Both the position numbers and the translations under genes were made by a program. A stretch of DNA of 64,000 nucleotides from Hirundichthys speculiger (taxonomy: Eukaryota; Chordata; Actinopteri; Beloniformes; Exocoetidae): NCBI GenBank assembly GCA_018398805.1, contig JAGFBZ010002028.1:1612501-1676500 (forward strand), read 5' to 3'. This document shows positions 38,155 through 50,813 of this stretch, piece by piece (the stretch's first letter is position 1; each line of letters opens with the position of its first letter). The notes below the pieces were generated by a model, which was not told where the DNA came from, ran no database searches, and saw only the letters and a program-made list of their open reading frames with translations.

Positions 38155-38638
38155 CAGCCATTCCCAAACTTTCAGAATACCAAGGCCCAGTTTGAAATGT
38201 GAAAAATCTCCACGGCCCACCGAAACCTTTAATCACAACTGTGATCAACATACAGGACTAGAAGTTATGTTCTGACGTTAATGTAAGGGCTCAACAAATA
38301 AGGTGACACTTTTCATATTAAGTTAAGATTAAGATGCTATAAGATTAAATTGCATATACATAATAGATGGTTTTGCTAGACAATGGCACTAACCTGAATG
38401 TAAATGCAGACATAAAAAAAAAGTTAAGATGACAGTAGAATAACGCTTAACTGGTTTGTTTTGTGACTTTATAATGTTTTTAAATAAAGCCATTAATATT
38501 TTACAGTAATTAAAAACATATTTAAAAAAGATCGAGGATTTTAAACGTATTCGTTTGATTTTAATGACCTCTCATGGCCCACCTGCAGTACCGTGACGGC
38601 CCACCAGGGGGCTGCGGCCCACACTTTGGGAATCACTG
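38155..38638. mobile_element. hAT-superfamily non-autonomous element
   Basis: 484-nt element starting CAGCCATTCCCAAACTTT and ending AAAGTGTGGG-type inverse (ACACTTTGGGAATCACTG on the plus strand). It is flanked by 8-nt direct repeats CTCTAGAG (38147-38154) and CACTAGAG (38639-38646), 7 of 8 matching, as expected of hAT insertion. There is no transposase frame. The CAGNGNTTCCCAAACT terminus is typical of Charlie-type hAT elements. Confidence 0.8.
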
Positions 38639-38646
38639 CACTAGAG

Positions 38647-41600
38647 GAAAGCCTGAAAAATTTGATCTACAAAAGTTAAGAGTTTTTTTTAATTTTTTTT
38701 CCCATGTTAAAAATTTCAGTTTCAATTTGAAGGCATATTTAATTACTTCTTTAATCAATTCCCATCAAGCTCTTCTGATCTACTGTCAACAAAAGATAAG
38801 ATAGGATCAAACTTTTAATCCCACAGCGGGAAAGTCACTTGTTAAAGCAGCTCACAAGTCAAAATAGAGTGCAAAATATATATATGTGGGAAAGAAATAG
38901 TTAAGGTTACATAATAACACTAGAAATTGAGGGGTGATGGTGATTATGTGTGGGAGCTATTACACAGTTCTGTCAGTAAAGGGGAAAAAAACACCCAAAG
39001 TAACTTTGGACTCATATGCCAGTCGTTACGACAGCGATAATACGTTTACGGCACCATGTCACACATCAATGAAAATGAAGCTAGTGCACAGAGGTACAGA
39101 GACACATTAGGGCAGAGGCGTCTAAGAGACTCAACAAAGTCATGGAAAAGAAAACAAAATTGACTGAGCAAGAGGCCAGATGAGAGAAAATCGTAGACAG
39201 TGTCGCAAAATCATCTGAATCTCTGCACCTATCAGACCTATCAGGGGACAGCCTGAGCTACAAATGGCGAAGGTGTATTTGTGGCACTTTCAGGTGTTTT
39301 TAGTTAGCAAATGATCCTGCAAGAACAGCAGAAATCAGGGGTAACTGGAGTAAATGCAGGTGATCAAACATCTGTCTGGTTAGTCCTCAGCAGTTAGCAT
39401 GAGTAACACAACACAGCTTGTGTCCAGGGTAGGAGGGGTCTCCAGTGACCTTTGGAGAGTAATACAGGGTGATAAGAGTGAGTGAGGCTAAGGCTCCAGC
39501 TAGTTTCCACTGCAGCACATCACCGGATGGTCAATCGACCACCCGTTGACTCATCCCCAACAGAGGTGGGTCAAAAGAGGGTGGTGTCTTCGGCGAACTC
39601 AAAGAGCTCGAGAGACTTAAAAGACTGGAGGTGCAGCTGTTGTGTAGAAGAACAGAAGGAAAAGAACACTGGCTTGGGGGAGGAGGCCAGCGCTCATCAT
39701 TCACGAGGCTGTGAATCATAAATGCCACAATGGCATGATCAGTAAGAATGGGTTTTAGCCCAAACCATGATTTTTTTTTTCTAACCAAAACTAGATAGTG
39801 TTGATCCAAACACTTCCCAAGTGGTTTTAGTGCTTAAGTCTGACCTTGTTATAGTGGAATATTTGTTTTAGCAAACACTACTCAACACTATTTTTACTCC
39901 AGTTAATGATAAATAGGTAACAACAGTCGGGTCGAATTCAGAGTAAGCACCTACTGGTCCCTGTGTTTGACAAGAATATACACTTATATTACATATAGAA
40001 TGGTACGACAAAACCAAAAAGAAGTGACGCTTCCTTTCATTTGTGCTTCAGGTTGTTTTCCTGTTAAAAATCCTTAACCTTATCCCCGACCCAAGTTTTC
40101 AGATGCTGGGCAACATAATTTCCACAAGATTCCTTTGTAGTCTTCTGATTTAATCCTTGTTTAATGCATTCAGAGTCTTCAAGTCACCAGCCCCACAGCC
40201 TGATCAAACCACTTTTTGCAATAAACCTGTAGACCATCGTTAGATCTCTCAAACTAAACCAATTCCATCTACATTTTCAAATAGCCTCAAATTTCAGCAT
40301 CCTGTTACAACATTATCGCAGTGTAACATGTGATACTGGCTGTAGCTTATCCACAGAAAATGTGGACAGCATTTATGACGACTCTTACATGCTAAAATTG
40401 GTTTATTCAGGTCATATGAAAAGAAAAAAAAATGAAGTACATGTGAGTTTTAGTCATTTTTTGTTTTATTTGAGGAATTTATTTAGATTTTTCTGTCAGG
40501 AAGATGCGTCTTTTATTTTGCGTCGAGGACGTTCTAAGCTGCTTGTTTACAGACGCGCCAGTTGATCTGACGAGTTGCTGCCATCTTCCCACAAAGTGAA
40601 ATCTCTGATGTCCTTTTTGATTTCCTGAGTTTATGATTCAAACATTTACATTTTTCCCACCTCTTCTTCTAAGACTGCGACTTAATAAGTAGGATCAGGG
40701 TTTTTATCCTACTTGTTAAACAGGGTGTTGACACACCCTGACACATCCACATCAAGTGCATGCAGCACCTTAAGCATGACTGAAGGGGTCTCGGAGTGTG
40801 TGTGCGCCCGTGTGTTTGTGTGTCTTCATCAGTCTTGCTGCCCAGGGCCGATTTAACCTTTCAGTTAGCTCTCCAAGGATCTCCTCTCATCTGGCATCCC
40901 TCAGCCTGTCACTGTCATCAGCCAGAGGAGAGATAAAAGATACTGTCCTTATTGGCTTCGTTACAATAAAAGCCACCTGCTTCAATGACTTCTTTAACCT
41001 TTTCTCCTCTATGTTGAGAAATGACAGACTTCATGACATCAGATTCCTAAACTCTCCGGAGAGACAGAGTGATGAATTATTGAAATATCTGATAGTATCA
41101 GATTTGAAAGGATGCAGCCTGTGACGTAACTCGCAGTAGCAGATTTAAATGTTTCTTTTTTTGTCTCAGCAGCGATATTCAAAGATAAGTTAGCACAAAT
41201 CTGCTTCAGGATGCAGAAATAAACAAATCTGCAGGCACGCCAACAGCTCTGAGTGTACTTTGGCGCAGCAGTGTTTGGAGCTAAATGCTCATGGTGACAG
41301 TGCTACCATGTTTAGCAGCTGCAGCGCAAAACATCTCAACGTCTCTTCAGGGTGCTAACGTGTGCTTGTGATGTCATTAGCTGTGCAAATATTTTGCTTA
41401 ATGGACAAAGTAAGGTATGCAGTCTTAATAAAGCTAAAATGGCACAGTTTTATTGGGAAATTAGGCTGTCTGCTTACAATGAAGAGCTCGAGACTGAGCA
41501 GGACATGAATGGGAACTCTCAAAATGCTGTCAGTCAGGACAAACTGAGACAGGAGGCCGGACATAAATAATGATGGTTTAAATGTGTGAGACAAAAGGGT

Positions 41601-41953
41601 GGGAGGGGAAGGCAGTTAGCAAGAAGAGGTGGATGATGGCTGACAGGATATAGAGAAATTGATCTCCTTTAGTCTCTCATTATGGCCCGGCCCAGAAAAC
41701 AAGACAGACATGTTTCTGACAGCTTTGGCAAGTCATCTGTCCGTGAACTGTTTTTAATCTGACTGAATAAGAATCAACTGTCTTCACAGAGGAAGAGAAA
41801 AAAAAACACCATCAAAGGTGAAGAAATGTTGGTTGTTTGAGCAAGATTTAACAGTAAAAACTGACTGAATTGGTTTATATTTGAGTGAAGATCTACCATC
41901 CATTGTTTATCAATTACAAATATATTTACAGTAAATTCCTAATGAGCAGGGAA

Positions 41954-41961
<8 letters not shown>
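38647..41961. other. Gene-free region
   Basis: No gene seen. Besides 40800-41110, the stretch 41630-41810 (CTCATTATGGCCCGGCCC, AACTGTTTTTAATCTGAC) also looks non-repetitive and could be conserved. Confidence 0.55.
40800..41110. promoter_or_regulatory. Candidate conserved non-coding block
   Basis: Complex sequence with GATAAAAGATACTG, CCTTATTGGCTTC and TTACAATAAAAGCC words, unlike the neighbouring low-complexity DNA. The 108-codon plus-strand frame across it has no recognisable domain and is not called a gene. Confidence 0.25.

Positions 41962-41997
<36 letters not shown>
41962..41997. repeat. TA microsatellite left of MITE copy 2
   Basis: (TA)18 tract directly abutting the left end of the element at 41998. 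Confidence 0.9.
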
Positions 41998-42002
<5 letters not shown>

Positions 42003-42354
42003 ATGGAAAAAATTATTAGACCACCATTTTTCTTGTTCATTTTAATACCTGGTACCACTAAACGTCATCATGTAACTAAAACAGACAGAAAAGAAAACAC
42101 TGAATGCATAAAAGCAGTGTTTTTGGCAGTACAACGCCATAGCTATTGATGTAAAAACTAAAGTGATTTAGGTTATAATCAAGAAAACCATGGAAAATGG
42201 TAAGATATCAGCTCTTAAATAAAACTCTTTTGAGCATTCTTTGTGGTTATCGGTATGTTTGTCCAAACAAATGTACCTTTAGTTGTACCAGGCATTAAAA
42301 TGAACAAGAAACTGAAGAAAACAAGGGTGGTCTAATAATTTTTTTCCATGACTG
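41998..42354. mobile_element. Tc1/mariner-type MITE, copy 2
   Basis: 357-nt copy of the element at 21148-21518, same orientation. It differs by a deletion of about 10 nt near the left end, loss of a short GATAA repeat, a first base T instead of C, and a few substitutions. A TA microsatellite abuts its left end (41962-41997) and TATATACACAC follows on the right. Confidence 0.85.
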
Positions 42355-42829
42355 TATATACACACTGTATACACACACACACACTCACACGTAGGTACTA
42401 AAGCCAGATTCAGTGACAGTTAAAGCTAAAGATCTAAATCTAAAGCGTTTCTTTATGCTCTATTGGTAAGTTGACAAAGTTAGAGCATGCGGTTAACTTC
42501 TTCATTGTTATACTTTAATCAAGACAAGATATTAGGGCTGCAGTTTTATGTATCAAATATATTCTTAATTAATTGCAAAGTTATTTGAACAATACCGCAA
42601 CTGACTTTTCTGAAGATTTTTTTTTTTTTAATTAAGGAGAAAAAAAAAGCAAATATTCTTAACTTCAGAAAAACTTTGGTGCTGCAGCTGTGTGCTACCC
42701 CCTTTGACGTACAAGTGCTGTGTGACATAATGTGGAGTGGAGATAAAGATGGGGAGGTTGAATAATTTACTCTGATCTGAGTTACAAGGGTTTTAAAAGC
42801 TGAAGCAGCTGAGTAAACAGGGTAAACTT

Positions 42830-43220
42830 CAGTTTATTGAATGGCCACTAGGAGGAAAATTTAGTCAATCTCCATTAACCCCCATGTTAAAATGTCCAAC
42901 ATTACAGCAAATATAAGCATATTTATAGTATGGTATGAAGAAGTGGTTTTGGTCTCCATGGCTAAATTTCACATTCACATTCATGATAACTATACAGCTG
43001 GGGATTTTTTCAAAATGTATTTCATATGGTTTTATTTCATAAAAAAAAAAAAAAAAAAAACAATGCGTGCAGAATTAGGGTTGGGACTTTATGAGTGACA
43101 GGTGCCTCACATTCTAATGTGGGAAATGACTAACTGTGACCACAACTACTTGACTTCTGAACAGTGAATAAAGACATAGGACCATAATCATTCTTGTATC
43201 AACGATAATTGTTAATTGCT
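42830..43220 (+). repeat. Interspersed repeat family A, copy 1
   Basis: Shares the ordered words GGCCACTAGGAGG, CCCCCATGTTAAAATGTCC, TTTTGGTCTCCATGG and CTTCTGAACAGTGAATAAAG with the copies at about 44530-44890 and 51120-51370. Contains a poly-A run at 43040-43060. Class unknown; no coding frame. Confidence 0.6.
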
Positions 43221-43290
43221 CTTAGAGACTGTTGTGAAGAGCTCTGGGACTGGGTGGTCCTGGAAGGTTTCGGGGATGAAGATTCAGGCG

Positions 43291-43556
43291 GAGCAGCTGC
43301 TAGTGGCTGCCTTCACCCTGGCTAAAGGTGGCTAGCTGGTACTAACTGAAAATCAGGAGCTTGTTGGCCAATAGCTCAGCTGGTCGTCCGCTAGCTTCGC
43401 CAGTAGCTTATACAGACAGAGCAGCTGGTAGTGGCTGCCTTCACCCTGGCTAAAGGTGGCTAGCTGGTACTAACTGAAAATCAGGAGCTTGTTGGCCAAT
43501 AGCTCAGCTGGTTGTCCGCTAGCTTCGCCAGTAGCTTATACAGACAGAGCAGCTGG
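43291..43556. repeat. Tandem duplication, 128-nt unit
   Basis: Unit 43291-43418 is repeated at 43419-43546 and followed by the first 10 nt of a third unit. The two units differ at a few positions (GAGCAGCTGCTAG vs GAGCAGCTGGTAG; GGTCGTCC vs GGTTGTCC; small gaps). The unit has no coding frame and lies just after a family A repeat copy. Confidence 0.85.
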
Positions 43557-44529
43557 CTGAGCCACCTTTGTCCCTGTACCTTTCTAGATTAATAGCAACT
43601 AGCCTCGACCCACTGGTTATCAAACAAATGGACATGGTAGCACCAGCAGAGCCTGCAGTTGCTACTGGAGTGACCTTTGAAACAACAAAAACAGATTCTA
43701 TCAGAATGAATAAAAGGTAATGTTAATTAGCACGATAGTGTAACAAAGGAGATCTTTGTTACGAAGGTTAGAAATGTTTGGCCCTTCCTCGTTCTCTCTG
43801 CCCCCCTTCCTGTCTCTCCACTATCACTAAGGGCCACTAGTGCCAAAAAAATCTTAAAAAAAAAAAAAAAAAGAAATGTTTGTAATGGTGAGGCACTTAA
43901 GGCAATTTCTGCACTTTAGTCACTTTTGGGTGCATGTATGTTTGATTTACTTACCTGCCCTTCTCTTGGTTTCTCCAGGGTGTTCAGGCAAAAGCTTCCC
44001 TGGGGTCTGAGCACCATTTTAAAGGTTCCGGGAGAGACCAAGTGATGAGAAGGATGGGGGGGAACTGGGTGTGGTTGGAGGTCTTTTTGTAGCAGGGTTG
44101 TGTTTTAATTAATGCTGGTACCTATCATTTTTAGTTATTTGTTTTAATATGTGCAAATGTTAAATATGATGAAAGAAGTAAGGGTATTGTTTTTAAAGGT
44201 GTTGCCAAAAAGGAACATTCCTCATGGTAAAGAATGGTTTAGGCCCAGTAATGGCAGCAGGGATAAAAGGCTGGCTGTGGGCATTTTGGTGGGGGCTGCC
44301 ATGTTTGTTCTCATGGGTGTGTGCCTTATTTTTATGTTTTTTTGTTAAAGTAAACGTAAGATTGATTCGGACTGCACTCCTGCCTGCGTGATCCTTGCTT
44401 TCATTCAGCCGCTCAGTGGCTGTCTGTGGGACAGATAGGTTAGCATCCCGCTTCTGGACTGAAGCAAACACAGAAGTAGATTCTTGTTGCAGTTCTTCTG
44501 CTGACCACTTGGTACCTGCTCCAAAACAC

Positions 44530-44890
44530 ATCAAATCCCTATTGTCCCCCATGTTACAATGGACAACTTTGCAGCAGAATTAAAAAAATATTTTTACATA
44601 TTTTTTAAAAAAAATATTTACAGCCTGGTACAAAAATCTGTTTTGGTCTCTATAGTTAGTTTTGACATCCATGACATTGTACCTTGGGTTGAATTTGTTT
44701 TCTACCACATCAGATAAATTTTGTGATGCAATAAAGCTGACCAATCAGATTGATCAACATCATTATGCCCTGTTAGATTGACAGCTAGTCATTAACAGCT
44801 AACCAGTCATCATCATTTTAGCTACTTAGCGCTTAGCATTATATAGACTTCTGAAGCTGTGAATAAAAAGAACAAAAACAGATCATATTC
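44530..44890 (+). repeat. Interspersed repeat family A, copy 2
   Basis: Contains CCCCCATGTTACAATGGACA, TTACAGCCTGGTACAAAAAT, TTTTGGTCTCTATAG, CATCCATGACA and GACTTCTGAAGCTGTGAATAA, collinear with the other copies of this family. Non-coding. Confidence 0.6.
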
Positions 44891-44899
44891 ATATTTTAA

Positions 44900-47800
44900 A
44901 GGCAATTTTTTTTCTTCTTCTTGTATTAATTGTACTGTGACTGGCTGCAGTTGACCTGAAAGGATCTGAGGAAGTTTAGCTTAGCTTAGCGGTGCTAACA
45001 GTGACAGTCATTTCATGTCACCACCAAAACAGCATTTGAGACTGGACATTCTATTGTGATGATGGACTGGAGGTCGCAGCATAATTCTGCTTGGAAAAGT
45101 CCTGAAATGCTTATCTGTGAGTGGCTCGATGCCTTCAGCTAAACCGTGTGCAAGTCCAGTGCCGGTAGCTGTTGGCCCAAGAGCTCCTTCAGCCTGAGCC
45201 AGGCAACAGGTCGGCGTGTCGGACTGACCCATGGCTCGATCACACCAAGCTCAACAACAGAGCTCCACCGTCAGACCTCATGTCTTGCTGTGCTGAGCCT
45301 CAGCTACACTTTTATTCCAGATGATGTTCTGGTCACTTGAAATGAGGATGTTCAGACGAAATGGGCCCATCTAGAGCATAAAATGCCCACATGGAGGTAA
45401 CTTGGCTCCATTAGTACAGGAAAACTGTAGATTGCTCCATGAGAGGCTAGCGTTTGTTGAGCAGATAAGGACAAATGGTCTTTATCACAACTTTAAAAAC
45501 CTCACTATGACCAACATTATGTAGGACGTTGAAGCAGAGCCACTCTGCCATCTGACAAAACATGACGTGGTGAAAGAGCATTTTTAGAAGCGCTAGGAAT
45601 TATGACTTTCTTTTTTTTTTTCATGCCTTAAAAATACCTTTAATTGATTGGTTACTTTCAAACTCACATTCCCACAAATCATCATGTCTATACTTTACAA
45701 ATAACACAACATGTAAGTTGTGCGTTGCAGTTTTTGTCCTTTCAAGTGTTTGAACTAGCTGGGAAGCTGGAAAGATGCAGTTAGTTTTAGTTATTTCAGA
45801 GGAACTTATATGATCTTTAATAAAAGTGTCTGAAAGAAAGAGACATTAAAAAATGTGACATACTGTGGAGCAAAGCAGTAACAAGGCTGGATAAACATGA
45901 TGCCATGGGCAGCGTTTGACAGGCGATGCTACATACATACTGCGTTAGTTAAAGCACACGTTTGCCAAATTCATCCCTAATATAAACCCTTCAGGGGTGC
46001 AGCTGTTTTCTTTCTCTGCCTTATTGTTTTCCTCCTTTATTTATCTCCTAAAGATAAAAAGGGGAAAAAAAAATCCAAATTGCCCTCCCTGTTTCTGTCT
46101 CCTGTGCCGTTTGCCTGTTTCTCCTCATTTGGCCGATTAAACCACAGAGTAGTAGAAATGCAGACTGACGAATGAAGTGAGTCAGCATCATCATCCAGCA
46201 TCCGAGTTTCATGAATTCCCCGGAAACAAACTGTTTCAGTGTTGGTTTTAGTCTCACTCCGTGTACTTTCGATAATGCTGTGTCGGTGTGCATCATTCTT
46301 GATTTAATCAAATACCATTATTGTGCAAAAATTCAGCAGAGTAACGACTAAATATACAATAATTGTTGTGAAATATAAGGTGCAATAGAAAGAAAAGACT
46401 GTATTTGCATTCAGTTCCTGATTGGGTATTTAAAAATTGTGTTCAAGTCTGAATAATATATTCTGCCAGAAGTATATGAATTATCAATGCCAGGGGTTCT
46501 CCAGTGATCCTTCCAGTCGACCATCCTCCCGACTCTTTTTCTTAGTATTTCTAAAGAAGAATAAATTAATTGATATGAACGCTGTTGCCATAAACTATTA
46601 CAATTGCTTTACTCCACTTTCATGCTGGATGTTTGAATCTGTCACTGGAGGCATATTTTAAACGAACCAAATCATATATACAAATCCAGAATATTCAGTC
46701 TATTCTGTTTTGAATAAACTATTAACAACTGGTGATTTTTGCCACTGCATAGATGAAATAGGGACCTAAGTGCAGGGTCACTTTAAAAATGAAACTTCCA
46801 AGTTGTTTGTTCCTACACCTCTGATCACTTTAAAGTGTGTTTTTAGAAAGCTTAGGGACCAGAATACCTGTTTTTCACACAAAGACAGTTGGGGTTGTCT
46901 TGATAGATGGATGGAATAATTGTAGACTGTATTTAAAGTGTCAGACAAAGTCATCCAGTGTGAAGTTGATGCTGAAGTGCCTTTAAGATGCAATACCACT
47001 GATGGCCACTAGGAAAAGCAGCCTTTCCTTCCAATAGTCTCCCATTTAAAAAAATAAATAAAAAATCACATTTTCTCATGAAATACTGAGTAAAGTTGTC
47101 CAAAGATTTTGTTTGGAGAACAACAATACTTTGTTGAATAGATCAGGTCACATTGGTTTTGTTTACCTTTGTTGATTTAGCTTGGATTAGATTCTACAGA
47201 AAGCTCAGTGGCCTCGTATTTTTGGGTAGTCTGATAATAATGAGGTTCCCTGTATTATTTACAGCCTGAATGCATTTTAGCCTCATTCAGCTCCTCTTAC
47301 AGGACAGCTCCTATCAAAAGCAGGCTCTTAAAACAGACATGCTTGCGGCTAAAACAACTGATATTGTTGATTCGGAAGTGGCCGTCTTCCCAATGTTTCA
47401 GTGAGCCAGCCATCCTAAATCTTTTCCTCTTCAAGATGAGAAATTAGTCTGCTTCCTCTGGACTGGACTTTTATATCCAGGGGCAGTACCGACGGACGCA
47501 GAAGGAACTGCCTCTGGACGCCATTGGATAGGAGGACAATTAATCAGAGAAACAACACAGGCAGAAGGGATGACCAGATTACTATCAACAATAGACATCC
47601 AAAATGGTGTACGGTGGAGTAGTTACACCAGTGAAGGACTGTCAGTTTTGCAACAAGGACTTATTGATCCAAGGTGTTATTAACAATTGTGGAGTGATTT
47701 TGATTGTTTTGAATAGTTCTCTCAGACACTCCTATTTAAATAATAACATTGAACCCCCTCTGCCATGTTTCAGTGACTAAGTATGGCTGACCAGGCTGTT

Positions 47801-48249
47801 AATAAGGTGGCTGAAGGAGAAGACTTCCATTGTGAAGATGGAGCAGATTTATATTGACAGAGCCAATGTGTGGGCCCACCTTAATGAGGTGTAGAAACTA
47901 TTTTTTACTGGTACAAAAATGGCTAGATTTCATATCCATAACAGCTGTACAGTGGGAGAGATTTTTTTATGTACTCATCAGTTTAATGAAAGAAAATCCA
48001 CCCTTTTTCTCATTTTATTCAGCAGAAAACATGCTTTATTTAATTATGCAGTCAACTTGACAGTTGTTCCATTGTCTCATTTCTTTCACAGCTGGACTGC
48101 ACAGGCAGTCTTTGTTTCACTGATCAGTTCTGTCTGTAGTGGGGTTACTCCTCAGTTTAGCCTCTTTTTACTTGGTTTTCTTCTCTCCCAGCTATTTAGG
48201 CTCCAGAGCTCACACAATAACAAAAGAGGACAATAAGCAAAAGCTATAA
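44900..48249. other. Gene-free region
   Basis: AT-rich DNA with partial family A relatives near 46990-47060 and 47890-47980. No supportable coding frame. Confidence 0.55.
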
Positions 48250-49110
48250 AAGTGTCGTTCAGAGTGAAAAATTCACAGCGTGCGCCCTCTCCGGGGGTCT
48301 CTTCTGATGTCCCTCTTTATATTTTACTCATGCCGTGTTGGCATTTGCATCTCAGGCATGGGCACGGATCAATCATCGCAGGGATGAAATCGCTGGAGTG
48401 AAAGAATGGCGAGAGGTTTTAAAAATGCCCCAATGATTGTCTGCCTGTGCAGACAGCTTGTCAGCTGCAATATTTCACGCCGGTTTGGCAGCCGGACGCT
48501 TGCTGGAATCAAGTGAAGCAGACTGCTCTTTGCTCCTGGAGACACATGTCGGTGGCAGGGTGGTGTGTTTTGGCATCGCAGTATCAGACTGTAATCAGTG
48601 TAATTAATTAGAACGAACATTAGTGATCGGGGGCAACTCCAACAGGCACACCCACTCTAAACCTGGCGGAGCTCCGCAGCTGAAGAGCCTGGCGGCGAGT
48701 GTTATCATTACTCCGATATGATGCCTGTTGCTCAGCTGCCTGTCAGGCTCAATTCCCCCGAACAAGGCATGTGTGCGCATGAGGCCTTGGCCCACTTATC
48801 TCGTTCATCAGAGGATTTCACCACTCCACCCATCGGTCAGCAATCACTCACTGTCAGCCTGGCCGATTGGGGGTTGCAGCGTCCCAATCATCTATCGTGT
48901 TAGTGGCTACGTGAGTGTGTGAGCATCCGTCAGGCAGTCAGTGACACATCCTGCTGCTGATGTCTCAGTCGGTGTCAGCGAGTCCACTTTTCATCCCAAA
49001 TGTGTCTGCGGCGGTGGCTCGGAGCCTTTACAAGGCCGTCTTTAAAAGAGTTTAGACCGCATCAGCCGGTGACATCATCGCTTCAGTTCACGTCACCAAA
49101 CCTCAGTGAG
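48250..49110. promoter_or_regulatory. Candidate conserved non-coding block
   Basis: About 850 nt of complex, near-50 percent GC DNA without repeats, containing TGTAATTAATTAGAACG and several CAGCTG/CAGCTGCC E-box-like words. Overlapping short open frames on both strands have no recognisable domain. Its texture differs from the repeat-laden flanks. Regulatory role is inferred only. Confidence 0.3.
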
Positions 49111-49494
49111 CAAAACCGGCCTTAAACCTTCACCAGGGGTAAAATCATATTTTAGGAAGTGACAGTGCAATTTAACTATAACCTCGAGTGAGAGACTGCC
49201 CTTTAAAGAATAACACAAGACTGGGAAATGTATTTACCGGTAACTCCAATAAATAACAATAATGATATATATATATATTTTTTCCTAATCAGCTTAATCT
49301 CATTTGTTAAATTTTTGTTCAAGAAGATAGGATGGGAGAAATTTAAAAAGGGGTTATTTTTGTTTGTATTTTCCATGTTGTCCTCACTTTCCCTGATTTG
49401 GGGCCACTGAGTCACAGGTATTCGGGGAAAAAGCTGATCAGTGCCAACGATGACGGGAATCGACATGGAGGAGATCAGCACGAAATAACGAGTA

Positions 49495-50134
49495 CAGTAA
49501 TTCCTTATTTTTCGTGGGTAATGGCACCCAGCACCCCTCCGCGCATATCAAAATCCGCGAATGGGAGCCAGAGCCCCCCGAGCCTACATTATGTGTTTAA
49601 AATACGTTTAAAAACCGCAAAAAAGTAGCGAGACACTGCAGCGAAACAAGGCAAAGGCTCAACTGTGGTCTTTCTGTTACCTTCGCAGCCTCTGGTCTCT
49701 GAACCGTAGTAAAGAAACCGCTGGTATTCTGCTATTTTTGGCTCGTAATTAGCAGCTAACACGCTAACAACAACAAAAGAAAGAGTCTGATTTTCTCTGC
49801 ATGGAACGAGCACTTTATTCTGACACTGCAGGAACTTGTAACATCACACAGGTTGTATTGTTGGGCTCCTGTCGGTTAACAGAGAATGTAAATCTATACA
49901 CGCTGAGCTGCTGTTTATGCTCACTCCACTTTTCATCTAACCCCGTTTTCATTCTGCCGTCCCACGACACACACACTCCATTACCCATAAGGCCACCTTC
50001 TTAAAGGGGCCAGGCTGGCTCACAACATTTCCTCACTGTGAGAGAACGCGCACAACATCCTGTGATGTTTCTGTGATTTATTGTTGATTTTTTTATTATA
50101 TTATATTAAAGCGCAAATTCGCAAGGGATCACTG
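49495..50134. mobile_element. pogo/Tigger-like MITE
   Basis: 640-nt element beginning CAGTAATTCCTTATTTTTCG and ending with the inverse of CAGTGATCCCTTGCGAATT. TA flanks both ends (49493-49494, 50135-50136). Internal words such as AAATCCGCGAATG and AAAACCGCAAAAAAGTAGCG are the kind seen in CAGTRATYCCTCG-ended pogo/Tigger elements. No transposase frame remains. Confidence 0.7.
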
Positions 50135-50379
50135 TACATTTATTCAGATCTACAACCTTGACAAAAAAATTGGAATCATCACTCTTGGAGGATTTCCACT
50201 CAGTTGTCATAAATGTGATTGTAATTTTCGACAAAATGAAACATCTGAAAGTAAGATCCTGCAAGAATGGTCGCATTTCCATATTTTGTTTTTCATGGGA
50301 AGAAAAACAGTACTGTGGTTTCTTCATTTTATACAATAAAATACTATTCAGTCATTTTGAATTAATTGTGACATCTAAA

Positions 50380-50632
50380 TAAGAGGCCCCCTTTGGTGCC
50401 TCACTTTGAGGTTTTCCTGGTATGCCCATCTGCGAGGACGGCCCTTCAGTGGAAGAAGACTTCCAGGAAGGAATCTCCCATATGGCCTGGGATACCTTGG
50501 CGTGTCTCCCAGGGGGAGCTGGAAAAGTCTCCGCGGAGAAAAAAGACATATGGAATATCTTGTTTTGCCTTTTGCTGCCATGGCCCTGCTGAGGAATATC
50601 AGAAACAAATGGATGGATAAATGGTTATTTCA
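50380..50632 (+). mobile_element. 3' fragment of a LINE retrotransposon
   Basis: Degenerate stretch with GGCCTGGGATACCTTGGCGTGTCTCCCAGGGGGAGCTGG-like words (50481-50523), then a decayed end with AACAAATGGATGGATAAATGG. This order, ending in ATGG repeats, resembles the 3' end of fish CR1/L2/Rex-type LINEs. Only the tail is present and the reading frames are broken. Clade is uncertain. Confidence 0.55.
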
Positions 50633-50780
50633 TCATGTGACTCGTAGAACTTTATAGTGGGAAATAAAACAATTATCACTTCATTATAAGAAAACTCAGC
50701 TTCTGGCAGAAACATCCCATCTATTTTGGAAAGGAAATTAATCTAAATTTGAGGGAGTAACTGTTTACTGCATGGGCTGC

Positions 50781-50813
<33 letters not shown>
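50781..50813. repeat. CAT trinucleotide microsatellite
   Basis: Eleven perfect CAT units in non-coding DNA. Confidence 0.95.

Noticed and set aside
43365..43400. tRNA-like words (AATAGCTCAGCTGGTCGTCC)
   Set aside because: Resembles a tRNA D-arm/A-box, but no acceptor stem, anticodon arm or T-loop (GTTCGAATC) follows; it is part of the 128-nt tandem unit.
50781..50813. CRISPR-like regular repeats
   Set aside because: Simple CAT microsatellite; no repeat-spacer array exists anywhere in the window.
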